Assembly: GCA_903864275.1 (NCBI GenBank)
Contig: CAIPFE010000060.1
Location: 124,001 to 188,000 of the forward strand
From: an uncultured Mucilaginibacter sp.
Lineage (GTDB): Bacteria > Bacteroidota > Bacteroidia > Sphingobacteriales > Sphingobacteriaceae
DNA: 64,000 bases
Reading direction: 5' to 3'
This document shows positions 36,203 through 46,689 of the stretch, in pieces. Positions within the stretch are counted from its first letter, which is position 1. The number at the start of each line of letters is the position of its first letter. A program made the position numbers and the translations under genes. The notes under the pieces were generated by a model, which saw nothing but the letters and a program-made list of their open reading frames with translations, had not been told where the DNA came from and searched no databases.

Positions 36203-36525
36203 GATAATAGGGATTTAATTAATAACAAGATGGGTTTAATAATTTATCAAATTTTTATAAAATTAATAATATAGCTACCAATTATACAAGCTTTTACATT
36301 TTTTTATTAGCATATAGCTATTCATTAATAATCGCAGGGTTGATCTACTTATTATAATACAAATATGGCCCCGGTTTAATATAATATTTACTTAAAATTT
36401 TGGCTTAAATACGGCCTTTTTTATTTTATTTGCCGTAACCTTCATTTCGTTATTTTAGCTTTGCTTTAATGAACTAAAATCATGGGTTGATTTTGATTTT
36501 AGTAACGGGTTACCAAAAAACAATC
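36203..36525. other. AT-rich intergenic region between divergent genes
   Basis: No gene seen. The left two thirds are very AT-rich and unstructured; the right end holds the promoter-like elements at 36429-36463. Confidence 0.6.
36429..36463 (+). promoter_or_regulatory. Bacteroidota-type promoter of the AsmA-like gene
   Basis: TTTG at 36429-36432 and TAGCTTTG at 36456-36463 match the -33 TTTG and -7 TAnnTTTG elements with 23 bases between. The predicted transcript start lies about 55 bases before the ATG at 36526. Confidence 0.6.
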
Positions 36526-39500
36526 ATGAGCTTATCCGTCACAAAGAAATTATTTAAGGCCCTGAAGACTACCGGGATTGTCATTGCCTCGTTGTTCATG
36601 CTGCTGTTTGCTTTGCCTTATTTGTTCCCGCAAACGGTCAGCAATAAAATAAAGCAATGGGCCAACGGCAGCATCAATGGGCAATTATCATTTTCGCACA
36701 CCAGCTTATCTTTTTTTAAACGCTTCCCAACATTAACGCTTACCCTGTACGATCTTTCGCTTAAAGGGAGCGTGCCTTTTCAAAATGATACCCTTGTTGC
36801 AGCTAAAGAAGTTTCGTTTGGTATTGATCTTAGCTCGGTTTTTCAAAAAAAGATCACCATTAATAAAATATATCTTAGCCAGGCATTTATTAATATACAG
36901 GCGGATAGTGCCGGCCATGTAAACTATAATGTTTACAAATCAAAAAGCGCCGAACCTGCGTCGGCGGCCGATACAGCCAGCGCTTCGTTGGGCATAAACC
37001 AGATATTGATAGAGCATAGCAGGTTGGTTTATAACGACCGTTCAGTACCGATGCAATTTATTGCCAGAGACTTTAACTATAACGGGAGCGGAGATTTAAG
37101 CAAGGATGTTTTTGACCTTTACACGCACACCGAAATGGGGTCGGTTGATTTTTATTATGACAACACGCCGTATATACTTTCAAAAAGGGTAAATGCCGAC
37201 CTGGTAACTAAAATGAACACAAAGTCGCTTGCGTTTATTTTTCAAAAAAACAACCTCCTGATCAACCGGCTGCCCGTTCAATTTATCGGCAAATTCGGAT
37301 TTTTGAAGAATGGCTTTGATATGGATTTTACGTTCGATTCGCACGAAAGCAACCTTCATGATATAGTAACCGCGTTGCCGCCTAAATATTTGAAATGGCT
37401 TGAAAAAACTGACGTGAGGGGAACCGGCGACATAAAGCTTCAATTAGCAGGCAAATATATTGCCGCGGATAGTATTATGCCCGATCTGGACCTAAGCGTG
37501 AAAGTACGAAATGGCTATATCAATAACCGGAAATCACCGGTACCCATCAGTAACCTGTACCTCAATTTTGAAACCAAACTACCGGGACTTGATCCCGACA
37601 GCTTACAGGTAAACCTTGATTCTTTGTATTTCAACCTTGATAAAGGTTATTTCAGTTCGGTGCTCAGGGTTAAGGGTGTCAAAGTGCCGGATATTTATGC
37701 TAAAGTTAATACCGAGTTAGACCTTGAGAAATGGAGCAACGCGTTTGCAGTAAAGCCAATAAAATTAAAGGGCAGGTTTGCGCTGCATTTAATGGCACAG
37801 GGTAAATATGCAACGGGGATTAAACGCGTTGGGATTAGAAAAAGGGCTGATACCGTAATCACCAGTATCCCCCGGTTCAGCCTTAAATCATCATTTAGGG
37901 GCGGATATTTTAAATATGCTTCCTTACCCGAAGCGGTGCACGACATTAATTTTGATGTGAATGCTAATTGCGCTGACAACAACTACAAACATGCTAATAT
38001 TGATTTAGAAGGCTTTACGGCTTCTGCGTTAACTGATCAGATAAAAGGGTTTTTCAAAATAAATGCCTCCGATGGCTTTCCAATGGAGATGGGCTTAACA
38101 ACTGCATTTAACCTCGCCGATATTAAACAGGTTTACCCGGTAAAAGGCTTATCGCTTTCGGGCATGTTGTCAACGGATGTACATGTTAAAGGCAGGTACC
38201 TGCCAAAGAAAAATATATTCCCGGTCACCAACGCCAATATCAGCCTTAAAAATGGGTCAATTCAAACAAAATATTACCCGCATCCCATTGAAAACATACA
38301 GGTAAACACAAATATTTACGACAATACAACATCGCTGAAAGGCCTGAAAGTTTCTATAAAACCTGTATCGTTTGTGTTTGAGGGTAAGCCTTTTATCTTT
38401 AAAGCCGACCTGAAAAACTTTAATAACCTGGAGTATAATATTTCGTCGGCAGGGACTATAGACGTAGGTAAAATTTACCAGGTATTTGCAATTAAAGATT
38501 ATAATGTAAAGGGATTAATAATTGCTAATTTAAAACTTAAAGGCAAACAAAGCGATGCCATGGCCGGCAATTATGGGCAATTGGCCAATTCAGGTACCCT
38601 GTTGGTGAAAGATATTTCACTTTCGTCCGACCTTTTCCCAAAACCATTTATAATTAAAAACGGCGCATTCAGCTTTAACCAGGATAAGATGCAGTTTGAC
38701 GCTTTCAAGGCCACATATGGCAAATCGGTCATCATCCTTAATGGTGCACTTTCAAATGTAATTGATTATGCCACCAAACCCGGATCAACGCTCAAAGGTG
38801 ATTTTAATTTGGGCAGCGGGTCAATTGTTGCCGATGATTTTATGGCTTTTGCAAGCGCATCGCCTAACCAGAGCGGCAAAACCGGAAGCGCACCATCCGG
38901 CGTTATCATGGTTCCAACAAACCTCGATCTGAATTTTGCTGCCGATGTAAAAAAAGTAAAATATAACGGTCTGGAGCTAAAGGATGTGAAAGGGCAGATG
39001 ACCATTACAAACGGGACTATAGTTTTAAAACAGGCGGGCTTTAATATAATCGGCACACCGGTTACCATGGATGCTACCTATAGCAGCATAAATCCAAAGA
39101 AAGCCGTATTTGATTATCATATCAACGCACAGAATTTTGATATTAAAAAAGCATACCAGCAAATAAAGCTGTTCCGCGATTTGGCTACATCAGCTAAGAG
39201 CGCGGAGGGCCTGGTATCGCTGGATTATAAATTGAGCGGCCGATTGAACAGTAATATGCAACCGGTATATCCGTCATTAAAAGGCGGCGGTGTATTATCC
39301 GTTAAAAAAATTAAACTGCACGGGTTAAAATTATTTGGCGCTGTTAGCAGCAAAACCGATCATCACGGCCTTGACAGTGGGGATGTTTCAAAAGTGGCTA
39401 TGGAAACTACCATTGCAAACAATATCATTACCATAAAACGCACAAAAATGCGTATGGCAGGCTTCAGGTTAAGGTTTGAGGGGCAGGTTGGATTTGATAA

Positions 39501-39660
39501 TGCCTTGAACCTTCATTTCAGGCTTGGCCTGCCTCCGTTTGGCATTTTCGGCATTCCAATGACCATTACCGGGACTGAGACAAAACCTATCATTCATTTA
39601 GGTAACGGCAAAAAAGAGGATGAATTAAAAGATACCGACGATGACGATACCGGTAATTAA
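36526..39660 (+). CDS. AsmA-family large envelope protein
   Basis: A 1044-residue protein from ATG 36526 (an in-frame start at 36487 precedes the likely transcript). One N-terminal membrane anchor (IVIASLFMLLFALPYLF) is followed by a long beta-rich body typical of AsmA/TamB-like proteins, with the AsmA-type C-terminal region IKRTKMRMAGFRLRFEGQVGFDNALNLHFRL region and an acidic tail. Such proteins are thought to bridge the periplasm and move or regulate lipids or outer-membrane proteins. No partner gene is adjacent. Confidence 0.82.
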   Translation: MSLSVTKKLFKALKTTGIVIASLFMLLFALPYLFPQTVSNKIKQWANGSINGQLSFSHTSLSFFKRFPTLTLTLYDLSLKGSVPFQNDTLVAAKEVSFGIDLSSVFQKKITINKIYLSQAFINIQADSAGHVNYNVYKSKSAEPASAADTASASLGINQILIEHSRLVYNDRSVPMQFIARDFNYNGSGDLSKDVFDLYTHTEMGSVDFYYDNTPYILSKRVNADLVTKMNTKSLAFIFQKNNLLINRLPVQFIGKFGFLKNGFDMDFTFDSHESNLHDIVTALPPKYLKWLEKTDVRGTGDIKLQLAGKYIAADSIMPDLDLSVKVRNGYINNRKSPVPISNLYLNFETKLPGLDPDSLQVNLDSLYFNLDKGYFSSVLRVKGVKVPDIYAKVNTELDLEKWSNAFAVKPIKLKGRFALHLMAQGKYATGIKRVGIRKRADTVITSIPRFSLKSSFRGGYFKYASLPEAVHDINFDVNANCADNNYKHANIDLEGFTASALTDQIKGFFKINASDGFPMEMGLTTAFNLADIKQVYPVKGLSLSGMLSTDVHVKGRYLPKKNIFPVTNANISLKNGSIQTKYYPHPIENIQVNTNIYDNTTSLKGLKVSIKPVSFVFEGKPFIFKADLKNFNNLEYNISSAGTIDVGKIYQVFAIKDYNVKGLIIANLKLKGKQSDAMAGNYGQLANSGTLLVKDISLSSDLFPKPFIIKNGAFSFNQDKMQFDAFKATYGKSVIILNGALSNVIDYATKPGSTLKGDFNLGSGSIVADDFMAFASASPNQSGKTGSAPSGVIMVPTNLDLNFAADVKKVKYNGLELKDVKGQMTITNGTIVLKQAGFNIIGTPVTMDATYSSINPKKAVFDYHINAQNFDIKKAYQQIKLFRDLATSAKSAEGLVSLDYKLSGRLNSNMQPVYPSLKGGGVLSVKKIKLHGLKLFGAVSSKTDHHGLDSGDVSKVAMETTIANNIITIKRTKMRMAGFRLRFEGQVGFDNALNLHFRLGLPPFGIFGIPMTITGTETKPIIHLGNGKKEDELKDTDDDDTGN

Positions 39661-39960
39661 CATATAGTTCGCCAAAATAAAAATACACCCGTTAACCGGG
39701 AGACAATTCCTGATGTTAAGTTCTTCACAATACATTCAGGTATCTGAATGACGCCAGCAGGCATGTGTCTGCCTTCCGTCATATTTTTTCCAATAGAAGC
39801 CGCCATCAACGAATTATGAAAAATAATCGTCCGGGCCAGCACGCCTGACCGCCCGGAAAGTGCCTTTCCGGCCCAAAATGTGAAGATCGCTTTTTTATTT
39901 AAAGTGAACAGAATTATAACTTTGCACGTATAAAGGTGTGATAGTATAAATTACATTGAT
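39661..39960. promoter_or_regulatory. Intergenic region with hairpin and -7 element before a response regulator
   Basis: CCGGAAAG-TGC-CTTTCCGG at 39853-39871 is a perfect eight-base stem, without a T-run directly after it. TAACTTTG at 39917-39924 matches the TAnnTTTG -7 consensus about 37 bases before the ATG at 39961; a -33 TTTG is not evident. No gene is seen in the first 190 bases. Confidence 0.5.
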
Positions 39961-40425
39961 ATGCAGGCTAGTAAAATAACAGTACTTTATGTGGATGATG
40001 AAGAGAATAACCTGTTTTCATTTAAGGCGACATTCCGGCTAAAATACAAAGTACTGACGGCGATCAGCGGCGACGAGGCGCTGAAAATCCTGGCAACAAC
40101 CCAGGTTCATATCATTATTACCGATCAGCGTATGCCCGAAATGACCGGCGTTGAATTTTTGGAGAAAGTACTGGAAAAATTCCATGACCCCATGCGAATA
40201 CTTTTGACCGGTTACGCAGATATGACCGCGGTGGTAGATGCGGTTAACAAAGGAAAAATTTTTCATTACCTGGCCAAACCGTGGAATGAAGACGAACTGG
40301 ATCTGACTATAACCAGGGCTTACGAAAAGTACCTGGAAAAAGCGCTGCTAAAAGAGATGAACCAAAACCTGGAAGTATCAAACGATCAGTTGGAGTTTTT
40401 ACTGCGCCAAAGATTGCTTTCCTGA
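39961..40425 (+). CDS. Stand-alone response regulator (receiver plus short helix)
   Basis: A 154-residue protein: VLYVDDEENN acidic patch, phospho-acceptor in TDQRMPEMTG (about Asp59), LLTGYAD and YLAKPW. The DQRMPxMTG/LLTGY wording is that of receivers in RpfG-like and hybrid kinases. After the receiver there is only a ~30-residue helical segment (KEMNQNLEVSNDQLEFLL), no output domain. It faces the kinase operon end to end, 13 bases apart, and is likely functionally linked with it. Confidence 0.9.
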   Translation: MQASKITVLYVDDEENNLFSFKATFRLKYKVLTAISGDEALKILATTQVHIIITDQRMPEMTGVEFLEKVLEKFHDPMRILLTGYADMTAVVDAVNKGKIFHYLAKPWNEDELDLTITRAYEKYLEKALLKEMNQNLEVSNDQLEFLLRQRLLS

Positions 40426-40438
40426 TATGCTTGTTTTG

Positions 40439-40855
40439 CTAAGCAGATCTTAACCTTGATAATACGGAAAATAGCTTTTCGGTGGTTAAGGGCTTCTCTA
40501 TAACGCTGTTTACTTTATCGGAAGCAAATTTTCGCCGCACGTCGATATGGTCCCTTTCGGAAGATATGATCGATAAGATTACGATCGAATAATTATTTTT
40601 GATCTCGGGCGGAAATTTTTCAAACTCCTCAACAAATTCAAAGCCTTTCATATCAGGCATTTGCAGGTCAAGCAAAATTATGGCGAGCTGGTTGGCATTT
40701 TCACTATTGTTCCTGATTGCGTCAAGCGCCTGTTGGGCGTTCTGATATGTTTTTATGCCTAAGCTGTTATCAGTGTGTTCTATAACTTTTTGGATAACAA
40801 AGCAATCAAGCTCGCTGTCATCAATAACTATAAATGAAAATTCTTTATTCATCAT
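40439..40855 (-). CDS. CheY-like single-domain response regulator
   Basis: A 138-residue receiver with VIDDSELD, phospho-acceptor in ILLDLQMPDMKG and IEKPLT. No output domain. Its ATG overlaps the stop codon of the upstream hybrid kinase (ATGA), so it is translationally coupled and is a likely phosphotransfer partner. A second ATG three bases in is an alternative start. Confidence 0.9.
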   Translation of the reverse strand: MMNKEFSFIVIDDSELDCFVIQKVIEHTDNSLGIKTYQNAQQALDAIRNNSENANQLAIILLDLQMPDMKGFEFVEEFEKFPPEIKNNYSIVILSIISSERDHIDVRRKFASDKVNSVIEKPLTTEKLFSVLSRLRSA

Positions 40856-41925
40856 ATAGAAGGAATTGTTACTCTGAAAGTTGTACCCTGGTGCAAAACA
40901 GAGGTGACTTCAATTTGTCCGTTTAATTTTAATAACGCGCTCTTTACATTATATAATCCAAAACCCGACCCAACTTCCTGGAAATTTGCACGATAAAAAA
41001 GGTTAAATATCTCCCCGATATGGCTGCCTAAAATACCTATTCCTGTATCTTTTACGTAAATAGTCGCGAGGTTGTTCTGCACTTTAACGATCACATCTAC
41101 GGCTTTGCCTTTTCTTTTTTTGTCCTGGTATTTAAAGGCATTTGATAAAAGGTTATTCAGGATAAGCCTTACCGCCGTGTCGTCGCTCCTGAAAACTTCA
41201 TCCTGCTCAACGCTTATATTAAATGCTATGTGATTTGTTTTTGAAAATACAGTGTATATATCTTTAAGGTCGTCAATAACCACATTAAAATCAATTTCAG
41301 TTATTTTCAATTCCCCTCTTTGTAAACTATAGTAATCATGCATACTTAAAATATAAGTATCCAGTTTTTTTAGTGATTTTTCCATCAGAAACAGCATTTC
41401 CCTCATCTCCTCCACACCATCAATCTCACGTGCAAGGTTAATGGCCCCTAAAATTCCTGACAGCGGGCCGCGGATGTCGTGACTAACGCTATAAGCAAAC
41501 TTATCCAATTCATTATATGCCTTTTGCAGTTCAACATTTTTAATGGAGAGCATTGAATTGGCCGTATAAAATTTGCTGGCTTCATCTATTGCCGAAATAA
41601 TATCAACTTCGGCCCAGGGCTTTTGAACGTACCTGAATATATTGCCCCTGTTTATGGCATCAATTATTGCCTCAACATCAGTATATGCTGTCAATAAGAT
41701 GCGTACTGGAAGCGGGTGACTGATCCGAATTTCCTCAAAAAATTCAACACCGGTTTTGCCCGGCATACGTTGGTCGCAAAAAATAACTTTAATATCGGGA
41801 TGATTATCAAGGCAGCTTTTGGCTTGCGGCGTGTTTACCGCTGTGATAATGTTATAATCAAGCCTTAAAGAGGCCTTAAACCCTAAAAGATTATCGGGTT
41901 CATCGTCCACATACAAAATTTTCAT
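40852..41925 (-). CDS. Receiver-histidine kinase (REC-HisKA-HATPase)
   Basis: A 357-residue cytoplasmic protein from ATG 41925 (a GTG at 41937 is the alternative). Order: receiver (VDDEPDN, CDQRMPGKTG, LLTAYTD, QKPW), a linking helix, HisKA with SVSHDIRGPLSG (phospho-His) and HATPase with NLLSNAFKYQ, DTGIGI and GSGFGLY. No membrane segment. An N-terminal receiver feeding a kinase suggests it relays a signal from another kinase, plausibly the one at 42041. Confidence 0.92.
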   Translation of the reverse strand: MKILYVDDEPDNLLGFKASLRLDYNIITAVNTPQAKSCLDNHPDIKVIFCDQRMPGKTGVEFFEEIRISHPLPVRILLTAYTDVEAIIDAINRGNIFRYVQKPWAEVDIISAIDEASKFYTANSMLSIKNVELQKAYNELDKFAYSVSHDIRGPLSGILGAINLAREIDGVEEMREMLFLMEKSLKKLDTYILSMHDYYSLQRGELKITEIDFNVVIDDLKDIYTVFSKTNHIAFNISVEQDEVFRSDDTAVRLILNNLLSNAFKYQDKKRKGKAVDVIVKVQNNLATIYVKDTGIGILGSHIGEIFNLFYRANFQEVGSGFGLYNVKSALLKLNGQIEVTSVLHQGTTFRVTIPSI

Positions 41926-42040
41926 TTTTTCAGCCACTATTGTTATTGCTTAAATTTTTATAAATGTAAACCATTCACTCAAAAGAAGAGCTGTGATTTC
42001 TTAAAAAACATCACGCCAACGTCATAAATTTATTGATTTT

Positions 42041-44191
42041 TTACCCTTCTGTGAAGTTTATAGGTATATGCAGAATAAATTCGGTGCCCCGACCCGGTAA
42101 ACTATCAACACTTATTGTCCCGTTATGTTTTTTAATTGTATTATAGGCAATTGACATACCCAGGCCAGTACCTTCGCCAACATCTTTTGTTGTAAAAAAA
42201 GGCTCAAATATCTTTTTTTGCGTTTGCGCATCCATTCCCGTGCCGTTGTCTTTTATTTTTATAAATACGTTTTTTTCATCGTGGCCGGTTGTAATAACTA
42301 CTTCACCACCTTCCTTTTCACCAAACTTTTTTTGGATGGCATAAATGGCATTTGAAATGATATTTAAAAACACCTGGTTCAGTTTGCCGGCATAGCACTC
42401 CACCTTTGGCAAGTCGCCATAATTTCTAATTATTTTTATTTTATTGTTGAGCAGGTTATTGGCAATAACCATAGTTGATTCCAATCCTTCATTAATATCC
42501 GCCCGTTTAAGGTCATCCTCATCCAGCCTCGAAAAAATCTTCAGGCCTTTCACAATTTCGGCGGTACGGGTTGCTCCTTCGCTAATTCCTTTTATAAGAT
42601 GTTTTATCTCAGTTGTGAGGTAATCGAAATCCATTTCCTCTTTATATTCATTGATCTGTTTTTGTTTATCGGCCGGCGATGCATCCGATACCCCGACATT
42701 CTCAATCACTGTTAAGGCATCAAATATCATTTCAATATCCCGGTTTAAAGGTTTGATGTTTGATGTGACGAAATTTATAGGGTTATTGATCTCGTGGGCA
42801 ATGCCCGCGGTTAACTGGCCCAGGGAAGCCATTTTTTCCGATTCGACCAACTGGGTTTGTGTTTGCTTTAAATTTTCAAGCGTTATATTAAGCTCGTTGT
42901 TTGATTCGCGCAATTCCCCTGTGCGTTCATTTACCTTTAACTCCAAAACAACGTTTTGCTCCCTTACGATCCGTTCGTTTTCTTTTAGCGCCGTTAACGT
43001 CTCTTCCTGCGATTTTTCCTTCTCGGCCTTGAAGACATTTATTTTGTCGGCCAGCGCAAATGAAAGCAGTATCGCTTCGAAAGAAGAGCCAATTAAAAGG
43101 GCTGAATTAGTAAGATTATTGTATGGCAGTATATTAAAATCTTTCAATCCATAAACTATGACACATGCAATAAAAACGGACCATGCTATGAGGAAATATT
43201 TGGCTGACCGCGAACCTTTTAAAAGGATAATTATGGCCATGCACAAAACATATATTGCACTGGTCATGGCGGTGGCTTCCATCATCACAAAACTGATATT
43301 ATACTTGTGAAAAAGGGAAAGTATTATCTGAATTACATAGAGGGCATAAAATACATAGGCTACTTTGTCAAGCCGGGGCGTATATTCTTTTGAAACAAGG
43401 AAATGCCTGCAAAATTCAATAGCCGCAAACCCGATCAACGGCGTTGTTACATAAATAAGTGTATCGGCTAATTGCGGATAGCCGGGTAAAATAAACCTGA
43501 ACAAATACCCCTCGATAGAAGATTGTGCAATTAAAACAATGGTGAGATATGAAACATAATACAGGTAACTTTTATCTTTAACCGTCGTAAATATGAAGGA
43601 ATTATAAAGTATCATTACCAGGATGATGCCAATATATATCCCAAAAGATATGTCCTTAAGCAGGGCACTTTCAAATACTTCTTCAAGCGTGCCTACATAA
43701 ACCGGTAAAATAAGCTGTTTCCCGCTTTTAACATGAAAGTAAACCGTACTTACTTCATTTTTCGAGATATTAAGCGGATAAATAAAGCTCTGGTGATTTA
43801 TGATCCTGTTATAAAATTGCCTGCGGCTGCCGCTGAAGTTGGTTTGAATAATTACGCCATTACTTTGCTGGTAAAAATCAACATAATCAATTATTGCCTG
43901 GGCAATTTGTATACCTAAAGTTTTATCCGGAGAATTATTTTTTATGGCAACCCTTACCCAGTACGAATAATTGGTGGTTAATAAATTAGGGACCGGGCTG
44001 TCTGATTTTTTATAATTTTTGGAATTTATGGCAACATTTAACGGAATATTTGAGTTGGTATCAACCAAAATATCAATTTTATCACCAACTACCTTGAGAT
44101 TTCCATTAAAATTTACAACAGTTTGAGCAACAGAAAAATGCTGTAAAAACAATAAAAACAAAATGGTTGCCGCAAATTTGATTTGACTCAT
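42041..44191 (-). CDS. 7TMR-DISM sensor histidine kinase
   Basis: A 716-residue protein. A signal peptide (QHFSVAQ) is followed by an extracellular DISM beta domain (~residues 25-180), seven membrane segments (~185-390), a coiled coil (KENERIVREQN), HisKA with GQLTAGIAHEINNPINF and HATPase with NAIYAIQKKF, DNGTGM and GTGLGMSIA. The HEINNP form of the H-box is typical of this class. It lies 103 bases upstream of the receiver-kinase gene on the same strand, likely as top of the same cascade. Confidence 0.93.
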   Translation of the reverse strand: MSQIKFAATILFLLFLQHFSVAQTVVNFNGNLKVVGDKIDILVDTNSNIPLNVAINSKNYKKSDSPVPNLLTTNYSYWVRVAIKNNSPDKTLGIQIAQAIIDYVDFYQQSNGVIIQTNFSGSRRQFYNRIINHQSFIYPLNISKNEVSTVYFHVKSGKQLILPVYVGTLEEVFESALLKDISFGIYIGIILVMILYNSFIFTTVKDKSYLYYVSYLTIVLIAQSSIEGYLFRFILPGYPQLADTLIYVTTPLIGFAAIEFCRHFLVSKEYTPRLDKVAYVFYALYVIQIILSLFHKYNISFVMMEATAMTSAIYVLCMAIIILLKGSRSAKYFLIAWSVFIACVIVYGLKDFNILPYNNLTNSALLIGSSFEAILLSFALADKINVFKAEKEKSQEETLTALKENERIVREQNVVLELKVNERTGELRESNNELNITLENLKQTQTQLVESEKMASLGQLTAGIAHEINNPINFVTSNIKPLNRDIEMIFDALTVIENVGVSDASPADKQKQINEYKEEMDFDYLTTEIKHLIKGISEGATRTAEIVKGLKIFSRLDEDDLKRADINEGLESTMVIANNLLNNKIKIIRNYGDLPKVECYAGKLNQVFLNIISNAIYAIQKKFGEKEGGEVVITTGHDEKNVFIKIKDNGTGMDAQTQKKIFEPFFTTKDVGEGTGLGMSIAYNTIKKHNGTISVDSLPGRGTEFILHIPINFTEG

Positions 44192-44320
44192 ATCATACTC
44201 CTATGAACTATCAGCCGAGATACACGATCTCATTGTGATTTTAAATTTGAACGTACTACCCAGGCCAATTGTTCAGTTTAAAAATCCACGTTGCTTTTGT
44301 TGGCTGTTATTAATAATTAA

Positions 44321-46636
44321 CTACAGTTTATAAAACAATTCGCTCCTGTTCTTTCTTAACGATCTGGTCCCTATATCTTCTGCAATTGACACTTTCATCA
44401 AGAATACCTCCTTTTGGCCGCCTTTATTTTCTGGATCTAAAGGAAATAGTTTGAGGAACCGCTTTCTTAATAAAGTAAGTTTTTTTGTTAAATGTTCGGG
44501 CAGTCCCTCCCCGTTTCCATGTATCAAACGATTAAAAAAGAAAGCAGAAGATAATAAGGGGTGTACCGAAACCCCTTCGCGGTTGGCAAATATCCAGGCC
44601 TTTTCTACAGCCCTCCCCGCGTTGACGAGTTGCGTATGGGTAAAATCCGGGATAGTGAAAACCATAATAGCAGATGCACATTTTACCGCTTTTAGCGAAA
44701 GCCTTTTAAATGCGTTTCCCTGATCCCAATTGGCTAAAAGTTCTACAGCTTTCCAGTCCCCCGCCACCCTAAATCCCGCGATCTCGCTTTGGCTAATGTC
44801 TACAGATGACAATTCAACACCATCTTTGCTTTTTTCAGCCTGTTCGCTGTTCCATCTTATTTCCTGGTAAAACTCCTCATGGCCCAGTTCATTCAGGAGC
44901 CTGACCTGGTCACATTCGGCAATTATTTCGGCCAGTTCATCAAGTTCTGCTTCGTTTTCGGTGTAATATAAATTTACATTTTCAAACTCACTTACTATTT
45001 GTTTAAATTGGCTGTAAAAGTCAGCGCTTAATTTTTGCCTTTTGCCAAGTTTCCGATTCGTGCGCCTGGAGTATAAGTGTTCGGCAAAGCTTACAGCAGC
45101 TTTATCAATTGCCAGGGCAGATTTGTTGAAACGTATTGCAGCAATTAGTTCAGGGGCGTCCTTAAGCGGGAATAATTCAATAATATCCGTTAAACCAAGC
45201 GCTTCAGTTTGCAGGTGAACATTTTCCAGCGCAGCGCCCAATGACATGTGCGACCCCATTTCGTAATAATCGCCCCATGACCATGAGAAATATTTATCGT
45301 GAAATAAAAATAATATGCCTTTGTCAAAAACCCATTTCCAGGGTTGATTATTCCCGGCAGAGGGCGCGGCAACTGCAGCGTCGATAATTTTATCTAAATC
45401 ATTTTCAGAAAGTTTATAGCCCGCATCCGCCATCTCACTAAAATATTTACCGATGATCCTTTTTATCGTTGTTTTTTCGATCGGCGTATAAGGATTGATA
45501 AGTTGGGGTTCATTCTTTTCGTCGGTGTGTTTGTCTTTTACAAGGTCTTCCAGGTCAACATAATATCTTCCCGACTCGTGGTATTGATCTAATAAGATAC
45601 GACGGCACACATCAGTTGTGAGCGCCCCGCCTAAAGTAACCGAGGAGGCCAGTTGCGGCCATGTATTTATAGATTGTTCAACTTCAAGCATTGATGCCTT
45701 TAGCCTTGTTGAAATGGTATCAACACCGATCATTCTGAGTATGTAAGGGATCTTATCCTCGTTTGAAAGATCTTTTATATTGTTAGGATCAAGTCCTTCG
45801 GCCAGGCCATGTAACACGGGCAGGTCTGGGTTAAGGTCAAAACGTTCAACATCCAGCATCCCGCGGTCGTTTGTATCCATTACCACAGGTATGTGAAGTT
45901 CGCGGGCCTTATAGCGGCTTTCTATTTTGATGTCCAATCCGTCGCAAACTTCAACGAACAGGTCTAACTTGCCCCCGCCCAAAAAGAACTCGTCCATATT
46001 GCCGGCATGCAGCCCGTCATTAAATATCTTAATATTTAAAAAAGGGTCGATCTCCATAATTTCCCGCGCCGCTATAATAGTTTTGTTTAGACCCAGGTTT
46101 TGTGTCCCGGTGCGTATCCGGTTTAAATTACTTAGCTCAGCGGTATCAAAGTCGGCTAACCTAAGTTCCCCGCAGGTACGTTCCATCGCCATTGTTAAAG
46201 CGATCGATTGTCCCACCGACAAGCCAACGATACCGATCTTCTTGGTCAAAAGTTTATCCTGTTCTCCTTTGGTTATCTTATACCGGTTCCGGTTGGTGCG
46301 TACTTCAACAAATTCATCTTCATCCAGTAAATGAACAAGCCTCCGGCTCCAGGGATAGTAAACCCAAACCCCGTATTCATCTATGGCTTTTCCATTTAAG
46401 TAAGCAGCGATGCGGGCCTCATATTCATCCGCTTTTATTCGTATTGAGGGGTTTTGGCTTTTAATGAGTTCCTGTAGTTGGCCGTAGATCTCGTTGTGTA
46501 TAAAAGAAACTTTTTTTTCTGCTAACAATTTATCCAACGCCTGTTTGTCTGCAGCTATAGGTAACCTAAAAAACACGGGCGTATAATCAAGGGTATTTTC
46601 AGCGCTGCTTTGCAATTGAATGATATTTTTTAACAT
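44321..46636 (-). CDS. Rv1355c-type ThiF/E1-like and nitroreductase fusion
   Basis: A 771-residue protein from ATG 46636 (an in-frame start at 46672 is less likely). An E1/ThiF nucleotide-binding domain lies at about residues 90-330 (KIGIVGLSVGQSIAL, RLADFDTAELSNLNRIR), then a nitroreductase-fold domain (AAPSAGNNQPWKW, YSRRTNR) in the C-terminal half. The architecture is that of the Rv1355c family. E1-like domains adenylate a carboxylate and nitroreductase-like domains bind FMN, so it may modify a peptide or small acid. No CxxC zinc pairs are obvious in the E1 part. Confidence 0.85.
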   Translation of the reverse strand: MLKNIIQLQSSAENTLDYTPVFFRLPIAADKQALDKLLAEKKVSFIHNEIYGQLQELIKSQNPSIRIKADEYEARIAAYLNGKAIDEYGVWVYYPWSRRLVHLLDEDEFVEVRTNRNRYKITKGEQDKLLTKKIGIVGLSVGQSIALTMAMERTCGELRLADFDTAELSNLNRIRTGTQNLGLNKTIIAAREIMEIDPFLNIKIFNDGLHAGNMDEFFLGGGKLDLFVEVCDGLDIKIESRYKARELHIPVVMDTNDRGMLDVERFDLNPDLPVLHGLAEGLDPNNIKDLSNEDKIPYILRMIGVDTISTRLKASMLEVEQSINTWPQLASSVTLGGALTTDVCRRILLDQYHESGRYYVDLEDLVKDKHTDEKNEPQLINPYTPIEKTTIKRIIGKYFSEMADAGYKLSENDLDKIIDAAVAAPSAGNNQPWKWVFDKGILFLFHDKYFSWSWGDYYEMGSHMSLGAALENVHLQTEALGLTDIIELFPLKDAPELIAAIRFNKSALAIDKAAVSFAEHLYSRRTNRKLGKRQKLSADFYSQFKQIVSEFENVNLYYTENEAELDELAEIIAECDQVRLLNELGHEEFYQEIRWNSEQAEKSKDGVELSSVDISQSEIAGFRVAGDWKAVELLANWDQGNAFKRLSLKAVKCASAIMVFTIPDFTHTQLVNAGRAVEKAWIFANREGVSVHPLLSSAFFFNRLIHGNGEGLPEHLTKKLTLLRKRFLKLFPLDPENKGGQKEVFLMKVSIAEDIGTRSLRKNRSELFYKL

Positions 46637-46689
46637 GAATTTTGATCTGCGTGATTTGAAAGTTGAAAACATTTTTACGAAAAAATCGC

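Noticed and set aside
42651..43154. 167-codon plus-strand frame within the 7TM histidine kinase
   Set aside because: Antisense to conserved kinase motifs; Ser/Phe-rich composition is that of a shadow frame.
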